DNA of 35,559 nt from Candidatus Avichristensenella intestinipullorum. GTDB lineage: Bacteria; Bacillota; Clostridia; Christensenellales; Aristaeellaceae. Where the stretch lies: contig DVFI01000101.1 in assembly GCA_018713305.1 (NCBI GenBank), forward strand, positions 1 through 35,559, in the 5' to 3' direction. Under the pieces are notes generated by a model that did not search any database, was not told the origin of the DNA, and saw only the letters and a program-made list of their open reading frames with translations. The translations under genes were made by a program, and so were the position numbers. The first letter of the stretch is position 1; the number at the start of each line of letters is the position of its first letter. Below, piece after piece: positions 1-7,385 of this stretch.

Positions 1-11
1 TTTTCCTTATG

Positions 12-47
12 AAAAAAAGACCGTTGACTTGGTTTTGTCAACGGTCT
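12..47 (-). terminator. Hairpin with A-run, possible minus-strand terminator
   Basis: An 11-bp perfect stem (18-28 with 37-47, loop of 8) is preceded on the plus strand by seven A residues, so it has terminator form only when read on the minus strand. No minus-strand gene lies to its right for about 9 kb, so its use is unclear; it may simply border the repeat that starts at 48. Confidence 0.4.
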
Positions 48-163
48 GAAGCCTTGCGCAGCAAGGCTTCCCTGCACGTTTCCCCGGCCGCGCCCCAGGC
101 GCAGGGGAAACGTGTCCTGGCGACAAAGGCCGGCGCAGCCGGCCCTTTTCGACAAGCTGAACG
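48..163 (+). repeat. Multi-hairpin intergenic repeat, copy A
   Basis: Three consecutive inverted repeats: arms 48-57/61-70 (GAAGCCTTGC), arms 75-85/104-114 (CACGTTTCCCC), and a GC hairpin around 126-148 (GGCCGGC/GCCGGCC). The same succession recurs at 9015-9126 and part of it, reversed, at 2764-2828. The apparent ORFs across it are not credible genes. A further palindrome (161-181, ACGGACGGCA arm, followed by TTTT) comes directly after. The rest of 1-341 shows no gene. Confidence 0.75.
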
Positions 164-341
164 GACGGCACTGCCGTCCGTTTTGCGCGTCTGTCCGGCA
201 GAAAGCGCCTGCGCCTGCGAAAAACACAGTCCCGCGCCGGCCGCCCGAACCGTTCGCCCCAGGACGCGGCGCGTTTTCGACAGCGCGCGGCGAAAAATAC
301 GGCTTTGGAAACCCGAAAGGTGGCGTTGAGACATCGCGGGG

Positions 342-370
342 TTGTATGCTTCCAGGCTGTATGCTATACT
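342..370 (+). promoter_or_regulatory. Sigma-A type promoter of the ABC exporter operon
   Basis: TTGTAT (342-347), a 17-nt spacer and TATACT (365-370) lie 28 nt before the start codon at 398. The ribosome binding site AAGGAGGAG follows at 382-390. Confidence 0.7.
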
Positions 371-397
371 TCGCCTCGGAAAAGGAGGAGTAATGCA

Positions 398-1102
398 ATG
401 CTGCAAGTGGAGCATGTCACCAAACGATACGGACAGACGCTGGCCAACGACGATGTGAGCGTGCATGTGCAGGAAGGTGAGGTGGCCGTGCTGCTGGGGC
501 CCAACGGCGCGGGCAAATCGACCCTTATCAAGTGCGTGACCGGGCTGCTGCGCTTTTCGGGCGACATCCGCCTTTGCGGCCATGGCAACAAGACCCGGGA
601 GGCCAAGCGGCTGCTGGGCTACATTCCGGAAATGCCGGCCGTGTATGATTTGCTGACGGTGGACGAGCATCTGGAGTTCATCCGCCGCGCCTGGAAGCTG
701 GACGACGGCGCGCGCGCCTGGGGCGAGACGCTGCTGGAGCGCCTGCAGCTGGCGGATAAGCGCAATAAGCTGGGCAAGGAGCTTTCCAAGGGGATGCAGC
801 AGAAGCTCAGCATCTGCTGCGCGCTGCTGCACAAGCCGCGCGTCGCGGTCTTTGACGAGCCGATGGTCGGCCTGGACCCGCACGCCATCAAGGAGCTGAA
901 GGAGCTGTTCGGCGAGATGCGCGCCGACGGCGCGTCCGTACTCATCAGCACGCACATGCTCGACAGCGTGGAAGGCATCTGGGACGCCGCCTACATCATG
1001 ATGAACGGCCGCATCGCCGCCCGGCAGCGGGGCGGCGCGCGCGACGAGCAGGCGCTGGAGACGCTGTTTTTCCAGATTACGGAAGGGAGGACGGACGCAT
1101 GA
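398..1102 (+). CDS. ABC transporter ATP-binding protein
   Basis: This 234-residue protein is the nucleotide-binding subunit of an ABC exporter; it binds and hydrolyses ATP on the cytoplasmic face. The Walker A motif GPNGAGKST is at about residues 34-42, the signature LSKGMQQK near 129, and Walker B VAVFDEP near 150, followed by an STH switch-histidine motif. I chose the ATG at 398 because an AAGGAGGAG site lies just upstream; the open frame extends further back but without a ribosome binding site. It overlaps the next gene by ATGA, so the two are translationally coupled and form one transporter. The substrate is not visible; this class is often used for drugs, peptides or lipids. Confidence 0.93.
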   Translation: MLQVEHVTKRYGQTLANDDVSVHVQEGEVAVLLGPNGAGKSTLIKCVTGLLRFSGDIRLCGHGNKTREAKRLLGYIPEMPAVYDLLTVDEHLEFIRRAWKLDDGARAWGETLLERLQLADKRNKLGKELSKGMQQKLSICCALLHKPRVAVFDEPMVGLDPHAIKELKELFGEMRADGASVLISTHMLDSVEGIWDAAYIMMNGRIAARQRGGARDEQALETLFFQITEGRTDA

Positions 1103-2670
1103 GCGCGCTGGGATATCTGCTGGTTCGCCGGCTGAAAAACCGTCTGCGCGCGCTGGTCAGATCCCCCGGGCAGCTCATCGGCACGCTGCTGCTGGCAGCG
1201 GTGCTGATTCTGGTGTTTGTGGCCGGCAACCTGCCGGGCGACGAGCCGGCGGAAACGCTGCGCGACGCGCGCGAGCTGTACGCGCTGGCGCTGGCGCTGT
1301 TTCTGGCCATGTTCGTGCTGGGCGCCAATAACGGCCTGAGCCGGGGCGTGAGCCTGTTCAGCATGGCGGATGTGAACATGCTGTTTTCCTCGCCCCTGAG
1401 CAGCCGCCGCGTGCTGGTCTACGGGCTGATACAGCAGCTGGGAACTTCGCTCCTGGCCGGGCTGTTTCTGCTGTTCCAGTATGCCTGGCTGCACGATGTG
1501 TACGGCGTGGGCGGGCTGTTTATGGCGGTGCTGCTGGTGGCGTATGCGATGGTCATCTTCTGCGCGCAGCTGACGGCCATGGCGGGCTATATCTTCTGCG
1601 CCGGCCATCCCCGCCGCCGGACGGCGCTGCGGGCGATACTGTTTGGGCTGACCGCGGCCTGCGCGCTGTATGTGGCGGTGCGGGCATATCTGGGCGAGAA
1701 CGTGCTGACCGCGGCGGTGGCGGCGGCCAACGGATGGCCGGTGGCGCTGTTCCCGGTGGCCGGATGGATGCAGACGCTGCTGGCAGGCGCGGGCGGAGGC
1801 GACTGGCTGCTGTGCGGCGGCATGCTGCTGCTGACGGCGGGGTATTGCCTGCTGCTGGCCCGCCTGATTGCGATTTCGCGCGAGGACTATTATGAGGACG
1901 TCCTCCAGGCTGCGGAAACGGCCTATTCCGCCGTGACCGCCGCGCGCGAAGGCAAGGCGACGGAGGTGCTGCCTTCGCAGGTCAAGGTGGGGAAAACCGG
2001 CCTCGGCGGCGGCGAGGGCGCCAGCGCGCTGTACTATAAGCATCGGCTGGAAACCCGCCGCGCCCGCCGCTTCGTGCTGGACACGATGGGCCTGGTCATG
2101 CTGGCGACTTCGTTCGGCTTTGCGGTGTTCACGCGCGAAAGCCTGCTGGCGGTGTTCATGTTTGCCACCTACATGCAGTTCTTTTCCACGGCCATGGGCC
2201 GCTGGACGCGCGAAATGCTGCTTCCCTATGTATACCTGATGCCGGAAAGCCCGTTTCGCAAGCTGCTGTGGTGCCTGCGGGAAACGGCGGACCGGATTGT
2301 GCTGGACGCGCTGCTCCTGACGGTGGCGCTGACGCCGCTGATGGGGCTGTCGCTGGTCGAAGCCGTCGCGTTTTTCGTGGCGCGCGTCAGCTTCGGCGGG
2401 TTCTTTACCGCCGTCATGCTGCTGACCGAGCGCCTCTTCGGAGGACTGCACGTAAAGTGGCTGGTGTTCCTGCTGATGGTTCTGCTGCTGGTGTTCCTGC
2501 TGATTCCGGGCATTGCGCTGACGGTCGTGGCGAACGTGTACGCGCCGGGCTTCCTGACAGAAGACCTGCGCATGCTGCTCATCCCCGCCCTGTGCAACGT
2601 ACCCATCGCGCTGGCGGCGGTGTTTGCCAGCCGGAACATCCTGGACAACGTGGAAATGAATATTCGCTGA
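1099..2670 (+). CDS. ABC exporter membrane subunit
   Basis: A 523-residue, strongly hydrophobic protein with roughly ten or more predicted membrane segments. Long Leu/Val/Ala runs occur near residues 25-45, 65-85, 105-170, 185-260 and 335-515. Its start overlaps the stop of the ATP-binding gene (ATGA), with GGGAGG upstream. The length and architecture fit the putative ABC exporter permease type found in Bacillota (ABC_export family), which pairs with one ATPase gene. A hydrophilic stretch near residues 270-320 is likely a cytoplasmic loop. The family assignment rests on architecture and context, not on a sharp motif; the substrate is unknown. Confidence 0.85.
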   Translation: MSALGYLLVRRLKNRLRALVRSPGQLIGTLLLAAVLILVFVAGNLPGDEPAETLRDARELYALALALFLAMFVLGANNGLSRGVSLFSMADVNMLFSSPLSSRRVLVYGLIQQLGTSLLAGLFLLFQYAWLHDVYGVGGLFMAVLLVAYAMVIFCAQLTAMAGYIFCAGHPRRRTALRAILFGLTAACALYVAVRAYLGENVLTAAVAAANGWPVALFPVAGWMQTLLAGAGGGDWLLCGGMLLLTAGYCLLLARLIAISREDYYEDVLQAAETAYSAVTAAREGKATEVLPSQVKVGKTGLGGGEGASALYYKHRLETRRARRFVLDTMGLVMLATSFGFAVFTRESLLAVFMFATYMQFFSTAMGRWTREMLLPYVYLMPESPFRKLLWCLRETADRIVLDALLLTVALTPLMGLSLVEAVAFFVARVSFGGFFTAVMLLTERLFGGLHVKWLVFLLMVLLLVFLLIPGIALTVVANVYAPGFLTEDLRMLLIPALCNVPIALAAVFASRNILDNVEMNIR

Positions 2671-2763
2671 CGCAGGCAAGCGGGTCTGAGACCCGCTTCA
2701 GCGTATCGACAAAGCGGAAACACTTTTGCGGGGATGCAGGAAGGGGCGGCAGGCCCCTTCCTC

Positions 2764-2828
2764 AGTTTGTCGACAAAGGCCGGCAGTGCCGGCCTTTTCC
2801 GCCAGGACACGTTTCCCCGGCCGCGCCC
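2764..2828 (-). repeat. Multi-hairpin intergenic repeat, partial reversed copy B
   Basis: The order here is the reverse complement of copy A: first the AAAGGCCGGC...GCCGGCCTTTT hairpin (about 2775-2798), then CCAGGACACGTTTCCCC and GGCCGCGCCC. Only the right-hand two modules are present, and the CACGTTTCCCC arm lacks its partner. It lies between the ABC exporter and the MATE promoter. A separate palindrome (AAGCGGGTCT/AGACCCGCTT, about 2679-2699) follows the exporter stop and could end its transcript, though it lacks a T-run. Confidence 0.65.
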
Positions 2829-2845
2829 TGCCGTCGCCCGGGAGG

Positions 2846-2874
2846 TTGCATTTTTCCGAAAAATCCTGTACAAT
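2846..2874 (+). promoter_or_regulatory. Sigma-A type promoter of the MATE gene
   Basis: TTGCAT (2846-2851), a 17-nt spacer and TACAAT (2869-2874) lie 38 nt before the start codon at 2913. Confidence 0.7.
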
Positions 2875-2912
2875 GTCTTATTACCATAACATGGACGGAA
2901 ACGAGGGAAACC

Positions 2913-4331
2913 ATGACTGCCAGCGCGAAATCTGCCGAACGGAGCCTGCGCCGTTTCTTTGGCACGCAGGACATGACACAGGGCAACCCGATGCGGAATC
3001 TGCTGATGTTTTCCATTCCGCTGCTCATCGGAAACCTTGCCCAGCAGCTGTACAGCACCGCGGACTCCATCATCGTCGGCAATTTCGTCGGCGACAACGC
3101 GCTGGCTGCGGTGGGCGCCAGCGGGCCGGTCATCAATCTGCTGCTGGTGCTGTTTATGGCCATTTCCACGGGTGTGGGCATCATGGTGTCCCAGTACTTC
3201 GGCGCGCGCGACCGCGACGCGCTTTCCCGTTCCATTGGCAACGCGCTGGTGCTGGTGCTGATAACGGGCGTGCTGATGACCGTCGCGGGCGTGGCGCTGT
3301 CGCGTCCCATTATGGAGTGGCTGGACACGCCGGTGGAAAACGACGTGCTGGAGATGAGCGTGACATACCTGACCATCATCTTCGCCGGCATCATCGGCCC
3401 CGCGATATACAACATGGTGTCAGGCATCCTGCGCGGCATGGGCGATTCGGTCACGCCGCTGATATTCCTGCTGATCGCCTGCGCGCTGAACATCGTGCTG
3501 GACTATCTGCTGGTGGCCATTGTGCCCTGGAGCGTGGCGGGCGCGGCGGTCGCGACCATCTTCTCGCAGCTGGTCTCGGCGGTGCTGTGCGTGCTGCGCC
3601 TGTTCCGGATGCGCGACGCCATTGATTTGAACCGTCGGACGGTGCGCCTGGACATGCCTTTGACGCGCCGGCTGCTGAAGCTGGGCCTGCCCGCCGGCAT
3701 CACGCAGGGCGTCTTCTCCATGGCGATGATTATCGTCCAGTCGCTGACCAACAGCATGGGGCAGACGGTCATGGCCTGTTCGGTGGCGGTCATGCGCGTG
3801 GACGGGTTTGCGATGCTGCCCAACTTCACCTTCGGCATGGCGACTTCGACCTTTGTAGGGCAGAACATCGGCGCCCGGCGGATGGATCGCGTGGAGCAGG
3901 GGGCGAAGGAGGCCGTGAAGATCAGCCTGCTGGTGGCGGTCATCCTGGTGGTGTTGCTGCTGCTGTTCGGCCGCACGCTCATCAGCTGGTTCAGCAGCAC
4001 CGAGGAGCTGCTGGATTTGGGCGAACGCCAGCTTCGCATCCTGGCCGTGGGCTATCTGGCCATGGCGGTGATGCAGGTCTATTCCGGCATCATGCGCGGC
4101 GCGGGCGATACCATGCCGTCCATGTGGATTTCGCTGGTGACGTCCGTGGCGGTGCGCGTGCCGGTGGCGTACCTGCTGGCCGCGTTGACCCGGTCGCCCG
4201 AATGGCCCAACGGCTCGCCGGACAGCCTGTACGTTTCGCTGCTGGTCAGCTGGGTGCTGGGCGCGGCGCTCAACTACGCCTGGTGCCGCCGGGGCCGCTG
4301 GCGCGAAAAAAGTGTGGTGTCCGTCCCGTAA
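2913..4331 (+). CDS. MATE family efflux transporter
   Basis: A 472-residue integral membrane protein of the MATE family, which exports drugs or metabolites in exchange for Na+ or H+. The N-terminal region (GNPMRNLLMFSIPLLIGNLA, then QQLYSTADSIIVGNFVG) is typical of the DinF/NorM-like group. The second half repeats the fold, beginning near residue 250 (RLLKLGLPAGITQG), so about 12 membrane segments are expected. The ATG at 2913 was chosen because it follows a recognisable promoter and a GAGGG site; the longer open frame upstream runs through the repeat and the previous gene. It has its own promoter, so it is probably monocistronic. The substrate cannot be predicted. Confidence 0.92.
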   Translation: MTASAKSAERSLRRFFGTQDMTQGNPMRNLLMFSIPLLIGNLAQQLYSTADSIIVGNFVGDNALAAVGASGPVINLLLVLFMAISTGVGIMVSQYFGARDRDALSRSIGNALVLVLITGVLMTVAGVALSRPIMEWLDTPVENDVLEMSVTYLTIIFAGIIGPAIYNMVSGILRGMGDSVTPLIFLLIACALNIVLDYLLVAIVPWSVAGAAVATIFSQLVSAVLCVLRLFRMRDAIDLNRRTVRLDMPLTRRLLKLGLPAGITQGVFSMAMIIVQSLTNSMGQTVMACSVAVMRVDGFAMLPNFTFGMATSTFVGQNIGARRMDRVEQGAKEAVKISLLVAVILVVLLLLFGRTLISWFSSTEELLDLGERQLRILAVGYLAMAVMQVYSGIMRGAGDTMPSMWISLVTSVAVRVPVAYLLAALTRSPEWPNGSPDSLYVSLLVSWVLGAALNYAWCRRGRWREKSVVSVP

Positions 4332-4454
4332 GGCGGCGCGCCTGCCGTTGTTTGCCATCCGCCGGAACAAAACGCCCCTCTTCTGCGTCTGGATATATGA
4401 ACGCCGCCGCCAAACCGGCGCGGCTGTCTAAAACGGAAAACAGGGAGGGGAAAT

Positions 4455-5159
4455 ATGAAAAGGCTTTCGTGTTGGATGGCGTTGCTGCTCGTGATGCTGG
4501 CCGCGGTTCTGCCTGCGCAGGCGGATATGACGTCGGAAATCCTGGAGAACTTCGGACTGACCCAGACGGAGGCCGACGCTTTTGCCGCGCTGGTGGAGGA
4601 GAAGGGCACGGCCCTGACCGCGACGGACATCCTGACGCTGCTGGAGTCGTTCCCCGACGAAGACATGGCGCCCGAAGGCACGCTGCTGGGCAACGTATAC
4701 ACAGACCCCAACGGGGTGACGGTACAGGTGCCGGAAGGATGGCACGTGCTGGAGGAGCGTATGGGCATGACCGTCATGCTCATGGGCCCTGCCGACGAGA
4801 CGACTGGCTTTGCGCCCACCATCGGCGTGCTGGTGCTTGACGAACCCAACCCGGAATTTGACACGGCGGACCAGACGTATTGGGACAGCTTCTACGGGCT
4901 TTTTCTGGAGAACTATCGCTGCGTAAGCTTTGAAGAGTCGACCTATCAGGACACGACCGCGCATACGCTCACGCTTACCTACGGGCAGCCGCAGGAGGCG
5001 GGCATCCTGCAGCGCCAGATGTATTTTAACAAAAACGACCGGGCGTATGTCATCACCCTGACCGCGCTCGCCAAAGAGGAGGCTCAGGCCGATGCGCTTG
5101 AGGTGTTTGAAGAATTCCTCGCCGGCTTCCTGCCTTACGAGGAGCTGGGGCAGGGCTAA
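4455..5159 (+). CDS. Exported protein of unknown function, paralogue 1
   Basis: A 234-residue protein with a clear signal peptide (MKRLSCWMALLLVMLAAVLP, likely cleaved after AQA near residue 23) and no lipobox cysteine. The start follows GGGAGGGG. The mature part has an acidic N-terminal segment (LTQTEADAFAALVEEKG), then a YTDPNGVTVQVPEGW motif and a C-terminal beta-rich stretch (RQMYFNKNDRAYVITLTA). The next gene repeats this pattern (YLHPKGFAFQIPDGM, EQRMLNHGGHSFVVTMTA), so the two are tandem paralogues. The motif spacing resembles small PsbP/DcrB-like folds, but this is only an impression. No catalytic residues are recognised. Confidence 0.8.
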   Translation: MKRLSCWMALLLVMLAAVLPAQADMTSEILENFGLTQTEADAFAALVEEKGTALTATDILTLLESFPDEDMAPEGTLLGNVYTDPNGVTVQVPEGWHVLEERMGMTVMLMGPADETTGFAPTIGVLVLDEPNPEFDTADQTYWDSFYGLFLENYRCVSFEESTYQDTTAHTLTLTYGQPQEAGILQRQMYFNKNDRAYVITLTALAKEEAQADALEVFEEFLAGFLPYEELGQG

Positions 5160-5823
5160 GCGGCTGACCGCCGCGCTGCTGGCGGCGCTGGCGCTGGCCG
5201 CCCCCGCCTTTGCGCAGGAGGAAAAGAAGGCCGGGGAGGACGGGGCGCTGGAAGAAATCGAAAAGATAATTGTCTACGGCGACCTGCAGCAGATTACCCA
5301 GAGCATCTGGGAGCTGCTGGAGATTTCCCCGGAGGACGACCCCGTCTGCCAGGACGGGTGGTATCTGCATCCGAAGGGGTTCGCCTTTCAGATTCCCGAC
5401 GGCATGACGCTGCTGGAAAACTACCGCGGTACCACCGTCATGCTGGTGGACAAAGCGGACGAGGACGCCGTCTTCAGCACGTCCATCTCCGTGGTCATGG
5501 CGGGCGAGGACAAGGAACTGGATAAGCTGACCCGGGAAAAGGTGGAGGCTGCGTATGGAGCGGAGTTTGACGATTTTTCGCTCGTCTACTGCCGGCGCAA
5601 GCCGATGTTCGGACAGGAAGAGGTGGTCAATATCTGCTTCCTGGCAGGACAGTCGCCTCGCCTTCTTTTTGAACAGCGCATGCTCAATCACGGCGGCCAC
5701 AGCTTCGTCGTTACCATGACGGCCGAGTATGACAACCGGAAGCTGCCGGAGGCCTGGGCGCAGTATGACGCGTTCTGCGGCTCGCTTTCGTTTTTCACCC
5801 AGGAGACGGAGGAAGAACCGTAA
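5092..5823 (+). CDS. Exported protein of unknown function, paralogue 2
   Basis: A 243-residue product related to its upstream neighbour, with which it overlaps by 68 nt in another frame. The ATG at 5092 has a good ribosome binding site (AAAGAGGAGG, 9 nt away) inside the previous gene; no ATG/GTG/TTG exists closer to the signal sequence. This gives an unusually long basic N-region of about 24 residues before the hydrophobic core (LTAALLAALALAAPAFA), with probable cleavage at AFA/QE. The mature part begins with an acidic helix-prone segment and then YLHPKGFAFQIPDGM and TTVMLVDKADED. An intrinsic terminator follows. Function unknown; cotranslated with paralogue 1. Confidence 0.75.
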   Translation: MRLRCLKNSSPASCLTRSWGRAKRLTAALLAALALAAPAFAQEEKKAGEDGALEEIEKIIVYGDLQQITQSIWELLEISPEDDPVCQDGWYLHPKGFAFQIPDGMTLLENYRGTTVMLVDKADEDAVFSTSISVVMAGEDKELDKLTREKVEAAYGAEFDDFSLVYCRRKPMFGQEEVVNICFLAGQSPRLLFEQRMLNHGGHSFVVTMTAEYDNRKLPEAWAQYDAFCGSLSFFTQETEEEP

Positions 5824-5830
5824 ACCTTTG

Positions 5831-5868
5831 CGCGCGGGGAATGATTTGCATTCCTCGCGCGTTTATTT
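5831..5868 (+). terminator. Rho-independent terminator
   Basis: A 13-bp stem with one G-T pair (CGCGCGGGGAATG with CATTCCTCGCGCG, loop ATTTG) followed by TTTATTT. It closes the transcription unit of the first exported pair. Confidence 0.85.
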
Positions 5869-5973
5869 GCCATGGAATGGAAAACGTGGGCGCGCCGGGA
5901 AAGCTATGGTTTCGCAACCGCGCGGCGCGCGTTTTTCTGCCGTTATACCCTGTGACAACGGAGGAAACGTATT

Positions 5974-7365
5974 TTGAAACGCCGCCTGTTCGCCCTGCTG
6001 GCCTGTATGTTGCTGCTTTGTCCCCTCGCCCGTGCGGAAACCCTGCCGTCCAAGACGTGCTTCAGCGTGGGCCTCGAGAGCCTGGAAAACAGCCTGCGGC
6101 AGGGAGAAAGCGTGCGCTGGGGCTTCCGCATGGCGCCGGAGACCCTGGGCGGCTTTGCCGAGGGCGCCATGGAAGCGCTCTGCGCGATGGTGAGCGAACT
6201 GTCGCTGGAGGGCGTGGTGCAGGCGCGGTCGGACGGCGGCTGGATGGAGGTCAGGATGCTCTCCGGCGGCAGCGAAGCGGGCGTGCTGCGCCAGATTACC
6301 GAAGAAAGCGGCGTCGCTTCGCTCTGGCTGGACGGCCGCTGGTACGCCGATTCGCTGCTGCAGCCGAACTACGGCGCGTTGGCCGAGGGCCGCATTCCCT
6401 TCGTCACGCTCATTCAGGAAGAGGGCGCGCGCCTGTGGGGGCTGGCTTCGCCGTGGAGCGCGGACAACAACCGCATCAGCGTCCCTTCCGGGCCCACCTC
6501 CCACGGCATCACCTATACCATTGATACCGAAACGCTGCGCACCATTTTGACGGAATGGCTGGATACGCTGGAAGTGGACATGGACGACCTTCCGGGCGTG
6601 GAAGAAGCATGGGTCAAGGGCCTGCTGGCCAAGATGTATCAGTTTGCCTACCGGGCAGAGCTTTCCAAGCCCCTGGAGGCCAACCTGGCTTTCGGCATGG
6701 GCGACGTGCTGCGCACGGCAAGGCTGCGCGGCACGGTGGAGCTCGACGGCAAGCGCGACGGCGTTTCCTACAGCTATTCCTGCACGGAGTCCAACACGCG
6801 CATTACGCGCAAGTATTCGCTGGATTTTGAGCCGCGCGTGGGCGATACGCTGGTGTTTTCCTGTACCTGGCTGACGAGCTGCTCCGGCAGCGGCCGCGCG
6901 GCGCGCGAAATCACGATAAGCGCCAGCGGTAAGTACAACGGAGAGTCCTATCGCATCAAATGGACCAGCGAGATGCTCAACCGCTACGCGCAGGGGGAGG
7001 ACGGCGGGCTGACGGAGCTGCTGACCGGAACGGTCAGCGCTTCCCTGCGCTATGCGGGCGAGACGCTGCTGGACGTATCGCTCAAGCGCTCGGGCGAGGT
7101 CGTCCTCCCCGAGGGCGGCACGCCGGCGTATACCGACACCTATACCGGCTCGATAGAATCCCGGGAAGAAACCCTGTTTGAAGGCACATTGACCTTTGAC
7201 GCGTCCGTCGCCGGGGACGTGGAAGCCCCGGCAGCGCCCGGGCTGGAGGAGCGCCTGGCCGAGGGTGAGGCGCAGGCGCTGGAAAGCGCGCTGTCCCGGC
7301 TGCGCGCGGGCATGATGGTGGGCCTGTCTGAGGAAACCATACAGGCGCTGCTGTCCGCGTACTGA
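5974..7365 (+). CDS. Exported protein of unknown function, paralogue 3
   Basis: A 463-residue protein starting with TTG, supported by GGAGG 9 nt upstream and by the signal peptide that begins there (MKRRLFALLACMLLLCPLAR, cleavage near ARA/ET). The mature part reads as beta-rich with alternating polar and hydrophobic residues. It contains SLWLDGRWYADSLLQ near residue 115 and a C-terminal helical segment (LESALSRLRAGMMVGLS). The following gene shares its layout (DGMWYERSTLLGD in the equivalent place and a similar helical tail), so I read the two as diverged tandem paralogues. No lipobox, cell-wall anchor or catalytic motif is seen. I do not recognise the family. Confidence 0.8.
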   Translation: MKRRLFALLACMLLLCPLARAETLPSKTCFSVGLESLENSLRQGESVRWGFRMAPETLGGFAEGAMEALCAMVSELSLEGVVQARSDGGWMEVRMLSGGSEAGVLRQITEESGVASLWLDGRWYADSLLQPNYGALAEGRIPFVTLIQEEGARLWGLASPWSADNNRISVPSGPTSHGITYTIDTETLRTILTEWLDTLEVDMDDLPGVEEAWVKGLLAKMYQFAYRAELSKPLEANLAFGMGDVLRTARLRGTVELDGKRDGVSYSYSCTESNTRITRKYSLDFEPRVGDTLVFSCTWLTSCSGSGRAAREITISASGKYNGESYRIKWTSEMLNRYAQGEDGGLTELLTGTVSASLRYAGETLLDVSLKRSGEVVLPEGGTPAYTDTYTGSIESREETLFEGTLTFDASVAGDVEAPAAPGLEERLAEGEAQALESALSRLRAGMMVGLSEETIQALLSAY

Positions 7366-7385
7366 GACAAAGGGGGACAAAAGGG

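Noticed and set aside
38..955. ORFs across 9-393 and 38-955
   Set aside because: They cross the hairpin repeat or lie antisense to the ABC ATPase. The translations of the repeat recur in other frames at other copies, showing that they are structural DNA and not genes.
991..2679. Minus-strand frame of 562 codons opposite the ABC permease
   Set aside because: It is His/Gln/Arg-rich, an antisense reflection of a Leu/Ala/Val-rich membrane protein.
2268..2912. Upstream extension of the MATE frame
   Set aside because: It overlaps the ABC permease in another frame and runs through the repeat; the promoter at 2846-2874 and the ATG at 2913 give a normal-length protein.
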